A stretch of 40,244 nt of DNA, from assembly GCA_944348085.1 (NCBI GenBank), contig CALVMU010000012.1:1-40244 (forward strand), given 5' to 3'. Below, piece by piece: positions 8,527 to 17,352 of this stretch (the stretch's first letter is position 1; every line of letters starts with the position of its first letter). The stretch comes from an uncultured Clostridia bacterium. GTDB taxonomy: Bacteria; Bacillota; Clostridia; Christensenellales; UBA1242. Under the pieces are notes generated by a model, which was given only the letters and a program-made list of their open reading frames with translations, was not told the DNA's origin and searched no databases. A program made the translations under genes and the position numbers.

Positions 8527-10002
8527 TTAAAAATCATATTGTTCGCAACCATCAAAGTAATCTTTACAAGTCTTTTGTATGTGATTAAAATATTCATTAG
8601 CTATAGTTTTTACCTTTTTGAATTTATAATCAGAAGGTGGAGAGGCCAAAGGCAATTCTTCTAGTGCAACGGCCGCTTTTATCGCTCTATCAAGTCTTGC
8701 AAGGTCTTCTTCTGCCCATTTAAAGTTTTGAAGAAGCTCTTCTTTAAATTCGTCATATTTTGTTTTTGTAGGTGGCGTTGCAGCTACAAGATTACCTTCA
8801 GTTCCAAGTTTATCTTGAACATTTACAACGAGACCAAACGGAACATCTGCTTGCTTGACAAAAGACGATAATTGGTCAATTTTTTTGTTTAAGCAATATA
8901 ACTCGTTATAAGAAATTTTTGGATTATTATTTTTAAGATTATACTTCAAAGCTTCAGCCAATTTGTAGAACATTTTCAATTCAATTTCTTCTCGTTTTTC
9001 TAAAGGGAGTTGCTTTGGTCCAGGGCATTTGCTTGCAAAGTTTAATATATTCTTTGCAAACTTTGTCCAGAACAAACCATCTAGAGCAAAAAACATATTG
9101 AATTCTTTTGTCCTATAAGGGAAAAACGGTTTATCCCAAGTGGCGTCAGCGGCAAAAGTTCCATTGATTCCATATTTTTTATCTTCTAAATACACAATAT
9201 TACACCTGTGATTGGACATTTCTTTGTCGAAAAATGATAAATTCTTGTAGTTTTCACGAAATCCGTTCATATAATAGGTTGAAGTGTTTTTATTACGACT
9301 ATCAAAGAAGGGGAAATAACTTTCAATCCTTGATTGGACAGGCATATAGGCACATGTGATTCCCACCTCTTTTAGCAAAGCTGTAAAAACTTTTGCAATA
9401 CCAGCACAACAACCTTTTTTACCTTTAATTGTTCCAATTAAGGAGCGCTGTTTATCAGACTCATTGTTGTATGTTAAGTCCTGCGCAATTTTAAAGCAAA
9501 TCATAAATTTTTCAAATGGGCTTAAATAATAAATTTTACCTTTAGAGTCTATTTGGCTGTTATTTATTTTACGAGCAATTTTTAATAAATTTTTGTGGAC
9601 CAGCCAAACTTCGTCAAATGTGTAATGATATTCAGCGGGTTGATGAAGGCTTTTTAAATAAGTCAACCTTCCATTATTATCATTATAATAATAATAAGAC
9701 TCATTAACAAGTTCACAAAAAGAAAGATCTCCACCGATGGCTTTTATTGCTTCAGCGTTAAACCAAATGTCATCGCCTTCATTTCTATTGAAAAACACAT
9801 CATCGTCTCTGCACACAAATTTTAAAGTTGCATTGTCAACATTTTGATATTTTTCTTTTAGCATTGTTTGAAACGTGCCGTTTTCAATACTTTCTTTTAA
9901 AGCAGGATTTATCAATTCTTTTTTCGATAAGGTTATTGTAACAACATCGTTTTCGACTGAAACCTTTTCTAGAATTTTTTTGCAATACTGACTTGTTTCC
10001 AT
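8527..10002 (-). CDS. Transglutaminase-like domain protein
   Basis: 491 aa, no signal peptide. The core carries a papain-like triad in the right order: Cys in KGKKGCCAGIAKVFTALL (C198/C199), His in SNHRCNIVY (H265) and Asp in FAADATWD (D286). This is the transglutaminase/protease-like pattern used by many bacterial cysteine proteases and peptide-crosslink enzymes. The N-terminal 100 residues and the helical C-terminal 170 residues are not recognised. AGGAGGG lies 5 bp before the ATG. It is a single gene between two terminators. Predicted cytoplasmic; substrate unknown. Confidence 0.7.
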   Translation of the reverse strand: METSQYCKKILEKVSVENDVVTITLSKKELINPALKESIENGTFQTMLKEKYQNVDNATLKFVCRDDDVFFNRNEGDDIWFNAEAIKAIGGDLSFCELVNESYYYYNDNNGRLTYLKSLHQPAEYHYTFDEVWLVHKNLLKIARKINNSQIDSKGKIYYLSPFEKFMICFKIAQDLTYNNESDKQRSLIGTIKGKKGCCAGIAKVFTALLKEVGITCAYMPVQSRIESYFPFFDSRNKNTSTYYMNGFRENYKNLSFFDKEMSNHRCNIVYLEDKKYGINGTFAADATWDKPFFPYRTKEFNMFFALDGLFWTKFAKNILNFASKCPGPKQLPLEKREEIELKMFYKLAEALKYNLKNNNPKISYNELYCLNKKIDQLSSFVKQADVPFGLVVNVQDKLGTEGNLVAATPPTKTKYDEFKEELLQNFKWAEEDLARLDRAIKAAVALEELPLASPPSDYKFKKVKTIANEYFNHIQKTCKDYFDGCEQYDF

Positions 10003-10094
10003 TTTTCCCTCCTTTGTAGGAAAATTATTATATCACAATAAAAGAAAAAGTCAAGAAGGAAATTTTTAATGCCCATATATCAGAATTTACAAAA

Positions 10095-10119
10095 AAAGTT
10101 CAAGGATTTCTTGAACTTT
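10095..10119 (-). terminator. Intrinsic terminator of the glycosyltransferase gene
   Basis: On the minus strand AAAGTTCAAG, a 5-nt loop, CTTGAACTTT, followed by a T run. Confidence 0.85.
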
Positions 10120-11410
10120 ATTTTTTTGCCGTAGCCGTTTTTGTTTTTAATTTTCGTCCAGCAGATTTTGCAGGCCTATTTTCAAGCCGCCTTGCTTTTT
10201 TCTCTGCTTTTTCTGCTGCCGCTTGCTCAAGCGCTTTTTTGTTTTCTTCAATCACAAGTTGATATCTATCAAAAGCATTCTTCACAACTTTTGGCCAAGG
10301 CAAATACAGATCGTCAAATGCATTTTGGCAAACCTTTAAGTATTTTTCTTTATCGCTGAAAATTTCGATGATTTTGTCGGCATATTTTTCAGTTGAGTTT
10401 TCCGCCAAATAACCATTCACTTCAGCTGTCACTGTGTCTGCAGTTGCTGCACCTTGAAGAAATAGTGCAGGGGTCTTTTGACTTGCTGCCTCAATTTGAA
10501 CAAGCGAGCTGCAGTCATAAAGTGAAGGAAAGGTGAAAAGGTCTGCAAGGGCGTAGTGCGCGGCAAGCTCGTTTCTGTTTGAAATTCTGCCTAGGAAAAG
10601 AACGCAGTCATTCAGCTTGAGTTTTTTGACTTCTCTTTTGATGATGTCTTCATCTTGTCCAGTTCCTACAAAAAGCATTTTAAACTTAAAGCCTTTGCTC
10701 TTAAGCTCTTTCAGACTTTTTACAAGAAAGCTTAGGTTTTTAAGAAGGTTTAGACGACCGACAAACAAAAGCACTTTTTCATCGTCTTGGATTTGATATT
10801 TCTCTCGCAATGACAAAAGATATTCTTTATCTTCAAAAGGAAGCATATCTGTTCCGTTCAGCATAACGATTGGTTGACGCTTTATTTTATAGTCTTCATA
10901 AAATATTCTTGCAACCTCGCCATTTACAGCCCAGTTTTCAGTTGTAGAGTTGAAAACTCCTCTGATGATTGTCATCAACAGCTCGACGACTGGAGCGAGG
11001 AAAGGACTTTTGGCACTGCGTTTAAAGTCTTTTTTAAACTGACTGTGCATGGTTGCAATGCAAGGGATTTTGTGCTTTTTTGCATAGTCAAGACCAATTT
11101 TGCCCATTGTAAAAGGCGAGTGAATGTGCACAATGTCAAGATTTGCCCTGTTAAGCTCTTTTTTAAATTTGCTGTCAAGCTTTGGAAGAGGCAGGTCATA
11201 GTCAAGGAAAAATACGCGCATGATAGAACTGCGCACAACCTTGTAAGGAAAGTTATCTTTATAGTCTTTGCGACCTTTTGGTACAAAAACAGTCACGTTG
11301 CAAAACTCGCTTAAATATCGCGCATAGTTATCGACAACCTGAACAACGCCATCTACCATTGGGTAGAAAGAATCGCAAAATATACCAATATTCAATTTTT
11401 TATTTTCCAT
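10118..11410 (-). CDS. GT4-family glycosyltransferase, probably glycolipid-forming
   Basis: GT-B fold with a retaining mechanism. N-terminal IGIFCDSFYPMVDGVVQVV and DIVHIHSPFTMGKIGLDYAK match the diacylglycerol glucosyltransferase/PimB group. The nucleotide-sugar domain has LLFVGRLNLLKNL and SSLVQIEAASQKTPAL (EX7E-like). The last 35 residues are Ala/Lys-rich (KAEKKARRLENRPAK), possibly membrane- or nucleic acid-binding. The frame opens at a TTG (11428), but AAAGG eight bases before the ATG at 11410 marks the real start (430 aa). It is preceded by, and probably translationally coupled to, a 34-codon ORF. Likely acts at the inner face of the membrane. Confidence 0.85.
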   Translation of the reverse strand: MENKKLNIGIFCDSFYPMVDGVVQVVDNYARYLSEFCNVTVFVPKGRKDYKDNFPYKVVRSSIMRVFFLDYDLPLPKLDSKFKKELNRANLDIVHIHSPFTMGKIGLDYAKKHKIPCIATMHSQFKKDFKRSAKSPFLAPVVELLMTIIRGVFNSTTENWAVNGEVARIFYEDYKIKRQPIVMLNGTDMLPFEDKEYLLSLREKYQIQDDEKVLLFVGRLNLLKNLSFLVKSLKELKSKGFKFKMLFVGTGQDEDIIKREVKKLKLNDCVLFLGRISNRNELAAHYALADLFTFPSLYDCSSLVQIEAASQKTPALFLQGAATADTVTAEVNGYLAENSTEKYADKIIEIFSDKEKYLKVCQNAFDDLYLPWPKVVKNAFDRYQLVIEENKKALEQAAAEKAEKKARRLENRPAKSAGRKLKTKTATAKK

Positions 11411-11417
11411 TTGCCTT

Positions 11418-11522
11418 TTACCAATCAACTATTTTATGAGTAGGGTCTTTGACATCGTCATAATAGTCGAAATATTTTTGTTTAAATTTTTTACAGTCTT
11501 TTTTTGTCTTCTTGCTAGTCAT
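11418..11522 (-). CDS. 34-aa Lys-rich small ORF upstream of the glycosyltransferase
   Basis: Encodes a basic peptide (starts MTSKKTKKDCKKFK, ends DPTHKIVDW). Its stop codon touches the ribosome site of the glycosyltransferase, 8 bp before that ATG. There is no Shine-Dalgarno sequence. Instead TATTAT (11529-11534) lies six bases before the ATG with TTTACT 17 bp further upstream, so the transcript would start at or next to the ATG (leaderless). It could be a leader peptide or simply a small protein. Family unknown. Confidence 0.45.
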   Translation of the reverse strand: MTSKKTKKDCKKFKQKYFDYYDDVKDPTHKIVDW

Positions 11523-11528
11523 ATAAAG

Positions 11529-11557
11529 ATAATATCAAAAAAAACTAAAAAAGTAAA
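11529..11557 (-). promoter_or_regulatory. Promoter placing transcription start at the small-ORF ATG
   Basis: Minus strand TTTACT, 17 bp, TATTAT, six bases, ATG. Confidence 0.55.
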
Positions 11558-11699
11558 GAAAAATCTTTGATAAAAAATATTTTAAAAATTTTTATTGTTT
11601 TTATCCGCTTTTTCTGCAAAATTTTGCACTTTTTGTCTTTCTTTGTCGGGTGTAAATATTTTTTTCGTTATCAGCCATGTTAAGTCAAGGAGGTTAAAA

Positions 11700-12449
11700 A
11701 TGAAAACGAAAATTATAAAACTTTTGCCAGCTTTGACACTTGCTCTAATCGCCATCATTGCAATGCTTACAAGCCAAATTTTTATCTCTTCTTTTGCAAA
11801 CGCTGAAGAAGTGGTGGAGTATGAAACAAACCAGGTGCAAGAGGCAGTCACAGAGAGCACAGATTTGACAAACTCAAAAATCCTTGTGCTTGGAAAGGCT
11901 GAACAATCTTTCGAGGCAGACCAAGCGATTGTAAATGTTCAGATTGAAAGCCTTGACCTTGACGAAAAGGTATCAAAAGAGAAAAACAAAGAGCTTTTGC
12001 AACAATTTCTTCAGGCGCTTCAAGATGAAGGAATAGAAAAGGACAAGGTGTCAATAAGCTATTTTTCTTCTTATGCAACAACCGCTGGCTTTAACAACAA
12101 AAGTGGCACACGCACATGCACAAACCTGTGTTATGAAGTCGACAATCTTGACAAACTTATGCCAAGCATTGAAAAAGCAATCGAGATTGGCGCTCAAGTC
12201 GATTCTATCAATTATAAGCTAAGCGACTATCAATCAAAATATGACGATTTGTTGATTCTTGCCATTGAAAATGCAAAAGCAAAAGCCAAAAAGCTTCTTG
12301 GCAAAGAAGACGCTGAAGTTTTAAAAATCAAAGAAGAATGCTCTTATCACTGTGACACAAAATATCAAAGCTATTGTGAAGGCATGGACAGCTCTCTTTT
12401 GAATGGCAAGATAACAGTGACAGCAGAAGTTCAGGTTTTGGTTTCATAA
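11700..12449 (+). CDS. Secreted SIMPL (DUF541) domain protein
   Basis: 249 aa. An N-terminal signal segment (ALTLALIAIIAMLTSQIFI, residues 11-29) is followed by the SIMPL domain: SKILVLGKAEQSFEADQAIVN, LQALQDEGIEKDKVSISYFS, and a helical part AIENAKAKAKKLLG. SIMPL proteins are extracytoplasmic and often linked to oxidative or envelope stress; no catalytic activity is known. The start at 11700 is set by AAGGAGG eight bases upstream; an earlier in-frame codon at 11595 has no ribosome site. Four Cys in the last 45 residues and CTNLC near 140 are unusual. It converges with the lipid kinase gene, overlapping by 19 bp. Confidence 0.8.
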   Translation: MKTKIIKLLPALTLALIAIIAMLTSQIFISSFANAEEVVEYETNQVQEAVTESTDLTNSKILVLGKAEQSFEADQAIVNVQIESLDLDEKVSKEKNKELLQQFLQALQDEGIEKDKVSISYFSSYATTAGFNNKSGTRTCTNLCYEVDNLDKLMPSIEKAIEIGAQVDSINYKLSDYQSKYDDLLILAIENAKAKAKKLLGKEDAEVLKIKEECSYHCDTKYQSYCEGMDSSLLNGKITVTAEVQVLVS

Positions 12450-13327
12450 GAGATGATTTTAAGCCCAGGCACAATTTCGATTGTGGCTGAACTTGCTGAG
12501 AAAATTTCGCCATCAAGGTTGAAATCATAAGGCTCCGAGCTTTCGATTTTGACTTTGGTGGCTTTTGCTTTGACAAGCATTTTGTCTTTAAAATTTTTAT
12601 AACCGCATAGGAAAAGCCTTGCAATTTTGAAAAGCTGTGAAAGTTTGACTTTTTCGCTGTCGCTTTCAATCAAAACAAAAGAGCCTTTTTGGTCGCTATA
12701 GTCATTGTTTGGGTCAATCTTAAATCCCGCAACAAATTTTGAATTTATAAACAGAAAAAGTGAAGCCTTGCTTGAAATCTTTTTGCCATCTACTGAAAAG
12801 GTGAGAGACTTGTTTTTGGTTTTAAACATTTTTTTCAGACCATACATTCCATAAGCCACTCGTCCAAACTTTTTCTTTGCTTTTTGAGAGGTGTTGTAAC
12901 TTGTTTCAGTCAAAGCGCCTCCACCAAACACATATATGCCATAGCTGTCATTGACTTTGATAACATCATGAGGCTTAGCAGTGCCTTTGGCGATAACATT
13001 AAGTGCTTTTTTGGTGTTTGTTGGAATTTTCAGACTGTGCGCCACATCGTTGACTGTTCCAAAAGGCAAAATGGCAAGACTTGGCTTTTTCTCAAGGTGC
13101 ATAATTCCATTTACCGCCTCACTGATTGTGCCGTCTCCGCCAGCCACAACAACGGTGTCAAACTTCTCGCCACTTTTTAATATTTCTTTTGTCACATCGC
13201 CTTTTGCTTGAGTGCGAAAAACCACAAGCTTGTCAAATGTTTTTTCAAGAAAGCTTGTTATGTATTTTTCTTTCTTTGCAATTTTACCTTTTCCACTTTG
13301 AGGATTATACAAAAATAGACATTTCAT
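12431..13327 (-). CDS. Diacylglycerol kinase family lipid kinase (YegS/DgkB-like)
   Basis: Phosphorylates diacylglycerol or a related lipid at the inner membrane face. Catalytic domain: CLFLYNPQSGKGK, VVVAGGDGTISEAVNGIM (the GGDGT nucleotide motif) and LPFGTVNDVAHSL (family: PLGTGNDFA). The C-terminal beta domain has the usual DGE (FNLDGEIF). The frame runs upstream to 13363, but the -10 box TATAAT (13334-13339) lies there; the ATG at 13327 is only six bases after it and has no Shine-Dalgarno, so the message is probably leaderless. 298 aa is normal for the family. Confidence 0.88.
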   Translation of the reverse strand: MKCLFLYNPQSGKGKIAKKEKYITSFLEKTFDKLVVFRTQAKGDVTKEILKSGEKFDTVVVAGGDGTISEAVNGIMHLEKKPSLAILPFGTVNDVAHSLKIPTNTKKALNVIAKGTAKPHDVIKVNDSYGIYVFGGGALTETSYNTSQKAKKKFGRVAYGMYGLKKMFKTKNKSLTFSVDGKKISSKASLFLFINSKFVAGFKIDPNNDYSDQKGSFVLIESDSEKVKLSQLFKIARLFLCGYKNFKDKMLVKAKATKVKIESSEPYDFNLDGEIFSASSATIEIVPGLKIISYETKT

Positions 13328-13333
13328 ATTTCT

Positions 13334-13363
13334 ATTATACTCTTTTTTGTCGAAACAAGTCAA
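13334..13363 (-). promoter_or_regulatory. Promoter of the lipid kinase gene
   Basis: Minus strand TTGACT, 18 bp, TATAAT, six bases, ATG. Confidence 0.7.
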
Positions 13364-13424
13364 AAAAATAAAAAAATTGTTAAATTGCTTTTATTTAAAA
13401 ATAAAATATGTTACACTTTTGAGT

Positions 13425-14444
13425 ATGAAAGCGAAAATAAAAACAAAGTTTAAAAAAGATGAAAAATTAAGATTTGCTTGGCAAGTGTTTATGGTTGCGC
13501 TTGGCGGAATTATTGGAGGATTTTCTTTCAAGTCTTTTTTTGAACCTGCTTCGATTATTCCAACAGGGCTTAGCGGTCTTGCACAGATTATTCACAATCT
13601 TTTGTTGCAGGCTGGCGTTAATGTTGCAACATCAATCATCTATCTTGTTATCAACATAATCATATTTTTGTTTGCTCTCAAACTTTTTGGTTGGCGCTTT
13701 ATTGTTTTGACGTTGGTTGGACTTGGCACTTACACACTTGCAATGCAATTTTTTGAAATTCCAGCCATCACCTCTCAGGCGGATGATGTTTTGCTGTTTG
13801 CAATCATAGGTGGATTTCTTTACGGAGCAGGCGTTGGAGTTGCATATCGCTATGGTGGCTCCACTGGCGGAAGCGATGTTTTGGCGGTGATCATAAACAA
13901 ATATTTTCCAAAGATCAAACGAGGCGTGTGCATTTTGTTTATCAACATTGTTGTGATTGCACTGACTGTTATCACCAGCGGTCTTAGCACAGGACTCTAC
14001 GCTATCATCGTTGCAGTTATCGCTTCATGGGCGACCGATTTCATTCTTGACAAAATCAAAAAAGTTCGAGCCTTCTATATCATTTGTGATGATGCAGAAA
14101 CCATTTCGCAGGCGCTTTTGAACGAATATCATCGCGGAGTCACTCGCATTGAGGGCGAGGGCATGTTCTCAAAGAAAAAGAAAACAATTCTGCTTTCGCT
14201 TATTCCTGATGTGCAGACAGAAGAACTTAGGGCAATCGTTGAGAAAATCGAACCAAACGCATTTGTGTTTTCAAACATAGTTTCAGAAACTTATGGTGAC
14301 GGAAGCTTTTTGAAAGAGCAAAGCATCTTCAAAAACAAGATTCGCAAAAGCCCATCGCTATTGAAAACTGAACAAAAGTTTGACAGAAAGGCAAATGTGC
14401 GCAAAGAAAAAATATTGAAAAAAGCCAAATTAAAACTGAAATAA
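13425..14444 (+). CDS. YitT family membrane protein
   Basis: 339 aa. Five to six membrane spans (about residues 17-215) with GGIIGGFSFKSFFEPASIIPTG and YGGSTGGSDVLA, both diagnostic for YitT/DUF161. The cytoplasmic DUF2179 domain follows (VTRIEGEGMFSKKKKTILL; family: GVTxLxGxGxYTGxxK). A basic tail of about 50 residues is extra. The start is chosen as the ATG opening MKAKIKTK; an in-frame codon at 13347 lies inside the divergent promoter. No clear ribosome site; TACACT at 13412-13417 ends seven bases before the ATG, so a leaderless start is possible. Function of the family is unknown. Confidence 0.88.
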   Translation: MKAKIKTKFKKDEKLRFAWQVFMVALGGIIGGFSFKSFFEPASIIPTGLSGLAQIIHNLLLQAGVNVATSIIYLVINIIIFLFALKLFGWRFIVLTLVGLGTYTLAMQFFEIPAITSQADDVLLFAIIGGFLYGAGVGVAYRYGGSTGGSDVLAVIINKYFPKIKRGVCILFINIVVIALTVITSGLSTGLYAIIVAVIASWATDFILDKIKKVRAFYIICDDAETISQALLNEYHRGVTRIEGEGMFSKKKKTILLSLIPDVQTEELRAIVEKIEPNAFVFSNIVSETYGDGSFLKEQSIFKNKIRKSPSLLKTEQKFDRKANVRKEKILKKAKLKLK

Positions 14445-14452
14445 TAAAAAGA

Positions 14453-14486
14453 GAAAGGTTGACTTTAAAAACAACCTTTCTTTTTT
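14453..14486 (+). terminator. Intrinsic terminator after the YitT gene
   Basis: GAAAGGTTG, 10-nt loop, CAACCTTTC, six T. Confidence 0.88.
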
Positions 14487-14533
14487 GTTGCATAAATTTT
14501 TGAAAAAAGTCAAAAAAACAGAAGGGGAGATTT

Positions 14534-15898
14534 ATGGAAGGGTTAATTTACAAAAAACAAAATTTTTATGACATTGCTTCAGAAAAAGAGATAAAAGATG
14601 CCGAAAACTTTGCAGGCGAATATATGCAATTTTTGGACAAGGCAAAAACTGAAAGAGAGGCTTGTCGAGAGGCCGTCATCTTGGCAGAGCAAGCCGGGTT
14701 CAAGCAATTTGACTTTGGTCAAAAGCTCAAAAAGGGCGATAAAAGATATTTTTTAAATCATAACAAAGAGATTATTTTGTTTAAAATTGGCAGTAACAAT
14801 TTGGAAGAGGCAGGGATGAAAATCATAGGTGCGCATATCGACTCGCCAAGACTTGACTTAAAGCCAAATCCAGTGTTTGAAGAAGGCGGAATGTGCTATT
14901 TCAAAACACATTATTATGGTGGAATACGAAAATATCAATACCTTACATCGCCGCTTTCCTTGCATGGCGCTGTGGTAAAGGCAAATGGCGAAAAGTTTGA
15001 GTTTGTTATTGGTGAAAATCAGGATGACCCGATTTTCTATATCAGCGACCTTTTGCCTCATCTTTCACAAGGGCAAGAAGAGCAAAAGCTCAGAGAGGTT
15101 TTCAGTGGTGAACAGCTCAATCTTGTTGTTGGAGGCAAGACCTCGAAAAAACAAAAAGAGCAGAAACTTAAAAACAATGTTTTGGAAATTTTAAAAAGTC
15201 GCTTTGGCATGAGTGATGCCGATTTTATGAGCAGTGAAATCAGCGCTGTGCCGATGCACAAAGCAAGAGAGGTGGGTTTTGACCGCGCTTTTATTGCAGG
15301 CTATGGCCATGACGATAAATCTTGCGCCTATCCTGCTCTTAGAGCAATTCTTGAAAGCAAAAGTGACGAGACGGTTATGGTTTGGCTTGTCGACAAAGAA
15401 GAGATCGGAAGCGAGGGCAACACTGGCGCGCAAAGCAAACTTTTTGAAGATTTGATTGATGAAATATGTGACAATTTCAATGCTTCGCCTCGAAAGGTCA
15501 GAAGAAACTCAAAATGTTTGTCAGCTGATGTGACAAGTGCTTATGATCCAAACTATTCAACCGTTTTTGACAAAACAAATGTGGCGCAGGTCTCTTGCGG
15601 AACTTGCATAATGAAATATGACGGCGCAAAAGGCAAAAGCGACAGCAACGATGCCTCGGCTGAGCTTATGGGCGAGCTTAGAAAGGCTATGGAAGAGGCT
15701 GGTGTGCTTTGGCAGACTGGCGAGCTTGGTCGAGTTGACCTTGGTGGAGGTGGAACGATATCCAAATTTATTGCCAAGCTTAACATTGACACAATTGATA
15801 TTGGTGTGCCAGTCATTTCAATGCATGCGCCATACGAGTTGATTTCAAAAGCAGACCTCTACAGCACCTACAAAGCCTTTAAAGCATTTTTCAAATAA
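14534..15898 (+). CDS. M18 family aminopeptidase
   Basis: Dinuclear zinc aminopeptidase that removes N-terminal Asp/Glu or other residues from peptides; cytoplasmic. Metal and catalytic motifs in order: IGAHIDSPRLDLKP (H101, D103), GYGHDDKSCAY (bridging Asp), WLVDKEEIGSEGNTGA (catalytic and ligand Glu), TSAYDPNY, and the final ISMHAPYELISKAD (last His ligand). Length 454 aa fits the family. GGGGAG precedes the ATG. It is a single gene with its own terminators on both sides. Confidence 0.95.
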   Translation: MEGLIYKKQNFYDIASEKEIKDAENFAGEYMQFLDKAKTEREACREAVILAEQAGFKQFDFGQKLKKGDKRYFLNHNKEIILFKIGSNNLEEAGMKIIGAHIDSPRLDLKPNPVFEEGGMCYFKTHYYGGIRKYQYLTSPLSLHGAVVKANGEKFEFVIGENQDDPIFYISDLLPHLSQGQEEQKLREVFSGEQLNLVVGGKTSKKQKEQKLKNNVLEILKSRFGMSDADFMSSEISAVPMHKAREVGFDRAFIAGYGHDDKSCAYPALRAILESKSDETVMVWLVDKEEIGSEGNTGAQSKLFEDLIDEICDNFNASPRKVRRNSKCLSADVTSAYDPNYSTVFDKTNVAQVSCGTCIMKYDGAKGKSDSNDASAELMGELRKAMEEAGVLWQTGELGRVDLGGGGTISKFIAKLNIDTIDIGVPVISMHAPYELISKADLYSTYKAFKAFFK

Positions 15899-15923
15899 AA
15901 AAACCGAGCTGCGTCTCGGTTTT
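15897..15923. terminator. Bidirectional intrinsic terminator
   Basis: AAAACCGAG, loop CTGCGT, CTCGGTTTT, between convergent genes. Confidence 0.88.
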
Positions 15924-16425
15924 ATTCTTTTTCAAACTTGCTTCCACAGTATGGGCATTCATAACCAGTTTCGGTAGGCTCAAGCCGTCCTCCGCAATTT
16001 GGGCAGGCAGAGCGGACAATCTTTTTCTTTGGTGCCTGCTTTTCATTGGGAGTTAAAGTTACGCCATCATAAATATAACCTATAATATATTTGTTCCCTA
16101 TCGATTTGCGTATAAATTCTCTAACTGTGTTTTCGCGCATTTGAAGTTGAGAAGCTATTTCGGTTACCGATGTTAAGTGTTCTTCCATAACAGCCTCAAT
16201 TACGCGTTTCTGTGTTTTGAGCGACCAATAATTTGTCCACAATATGGGAGTTCCATAAAAACCAAACACCACATAAACGATTCCTAACACAAGTAATGGC
16301 CATAGAGATTTAGTTGCTCCAAAAATGATAAGAGGAATACCACCAATCAAACAAACAGCGGCCACAATAGTTAGAATTAAAAAAATTCTTATTGTTTTAT
16401 CAATATTTTTCTTATTTTCTTTCAT
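15922..16425 (-). CDS. Membrane protein with winged-helix-like region and C-terminal zinc ribbon
   Basis: 167 aa: two membrane spans (about residues 12-33 and 40-62), then a segment that reads like a winged helix (KRVIEAVMEEHLTSVTEIA then QLQMRENTVREFIRK), and a zinc ribbon CPNCGGRLEP...CPYCGSKF. The combination suggests a membrane-tethered sensor or adaptor, but I recognise no family. No Shine-Dalgarno: TATAAT (16432-16437) is six bases before the ATG with TTTACT 17 bp upstream, so it is probably translated from a leaderless message. Confidence 0.7.
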   Translation of the reverse strand: MKENKKNIDKTIRIFLILTIVAAVCLIGGIPLIIFGATKSLWPLLVLGIVYVVFGFYGTPILWTNYWSLKTQKRVIEAVMEEHLTSVTEIASQLQMRENTVREFIRKSIGNKYIIGYIYDGVTLTPNEKQAPKKKIVRSACPNCGGRLEPTETGYECPYCGSKFEKE

Positions 16426-16431
16426 AACGAT

Positions 16432-16460
16432 ATTATATTATACTTTTTTTAAAAAGTAAA
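16432..16460 (-). promoter_or_regulatory. Promoter giving a leaderless transcript
   Basis: Minus strand TTTACT, 17 bp, TATAAT, six bases, ATG. A second overlapping TATAAT lies 5 bp upstream. Confidence 0.65.
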
Positions 16461-16560
16461 CTAAAGAAAGGCAAGAAAAGAATTTTGTTTTGACAAAGTG
16501 CAAAGTCAATAAGTATTTTATGCGAAAAAACAGGCAATAACTCACTTTGGAGGAGTAAGA

Positions 16561-17352
16561 ATGGCTTATTCATATAAAGGTACAATCACTTTTGGGCTTG
16601 TGTATATTCCAATTGTGCTTGTTGCCAGCATAAAAAACAACGACATCGGCTTCAACATGCTTGATAAAAAGACAATGAGTCGAGTTAAATACAAAAAGAC
16701 TTGCGTTGATTGTGACAATCGCGAAGTTAAAAATGAAGATATTGTCAAAGGCTATCAATACGAGAAGGGCAAATATGTCATTTTTACAGACAAAGACTTT
16801 GAAAAAATCAAAACTGAAAAGGACAAAAACATCACCATTTCACAATTTGTCGACCTTTCGCAAGTTGACCCGATATATTTTGACCGCTCTTTTTATGTCA
16901 AACCTCTTGGCGCGGACAAGGCTTTTTCGGTGCTTCTTGAAGCCATGGAAAAAGAAAACAAAGCAGGCATTGCCAAAACTGTTTTAGGCACAAAGGAGAC
17001 GCTTTTGCTTCTCAGGGCAAAAGATGGCAAAATGCTTGCCAGCTCGCTTTTCTTTTATGACGAGGTTGTCAAAGCGCCAGAAGAGGTAAAGCAAAAGACA
17101 AACAAAACTGAAGTGGAGCTTGCGATAAACCTTATCAACCAAATGACCAAAGCTTTCAAGCCTCAAGAGTTTAAGGATGAATACAACAAAAAACTTAAAA
17201 AAGCAATAAAGGCAAAGATTGCTGGCAACAACATTGTGGCGGAAAAAGAGAAAAGCGCACCTGGCAAGATTATCAATCTTATGGAGGCTTTGCAAAAAAG
17301 CTTAAATTTAAATGAGAAAGAAAGCAAAAGGAAGGTAAAGCGTGAGGCTTAA
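16561..17352 (+). CDS. ku: Ku DNA end-binding protein
   Basis: Homodimeric ring that binds double-strand ends and recruits LigD in bacterial NHEJ. The start AYSYKGTITFGLVYIPIVL matches the Ku core (family: WKGxISFGLVxIPVxL). VDCDNREVKNEDIVKGYQYEKGKYV and DPIYFDRSFYVKPL follow, all hallmark stretches. The C-terminal Lys-rich tail (about 225-263) is the usual minimal Ku extension. 263 aa is typical. TTGACA (16490-16495) lies upstream, and GGAGGAG precedes the ATG. Its end overlaps ligD by 11 bp, so the genes are cotranscribed. In spore formers such operons serve repair during germination. Confidence 0.95.
   Translation: MAYSYKGTITFGLVYIPIVLVASIKNNDIGFNMLDKKTMSRVKYKKTCVDCDNREVKNEDIVKGYQYEKGKYVIFTDKDFEKIKTEKDKNITISQFVDLSQVDPIYFDRSFYVKPLGADKAFSVLLEAMEKENKAGIAKTVLGTKETLLLLRAKDGKMLASSLFFYDEVVKAPEEVKQKTNKTEVELAINLINQMTKAFKPQEFKDEYNKKLKKAIKAKIAGNNIVAEKEKSAPGKIINLMEALQKSLNLNEKESKRKVKREA

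Noticed and set aside
9185..9200. AATATTAC as another CRESS nonanucleotide
   Set aside because: It lies inside the transglutaminase-like gene without any stem around it.
15058..15261. Minus-strand ORFs within the M18 aminopeptidase gene
   Set aside because: Shadows of a conserved coding region with no start signals.
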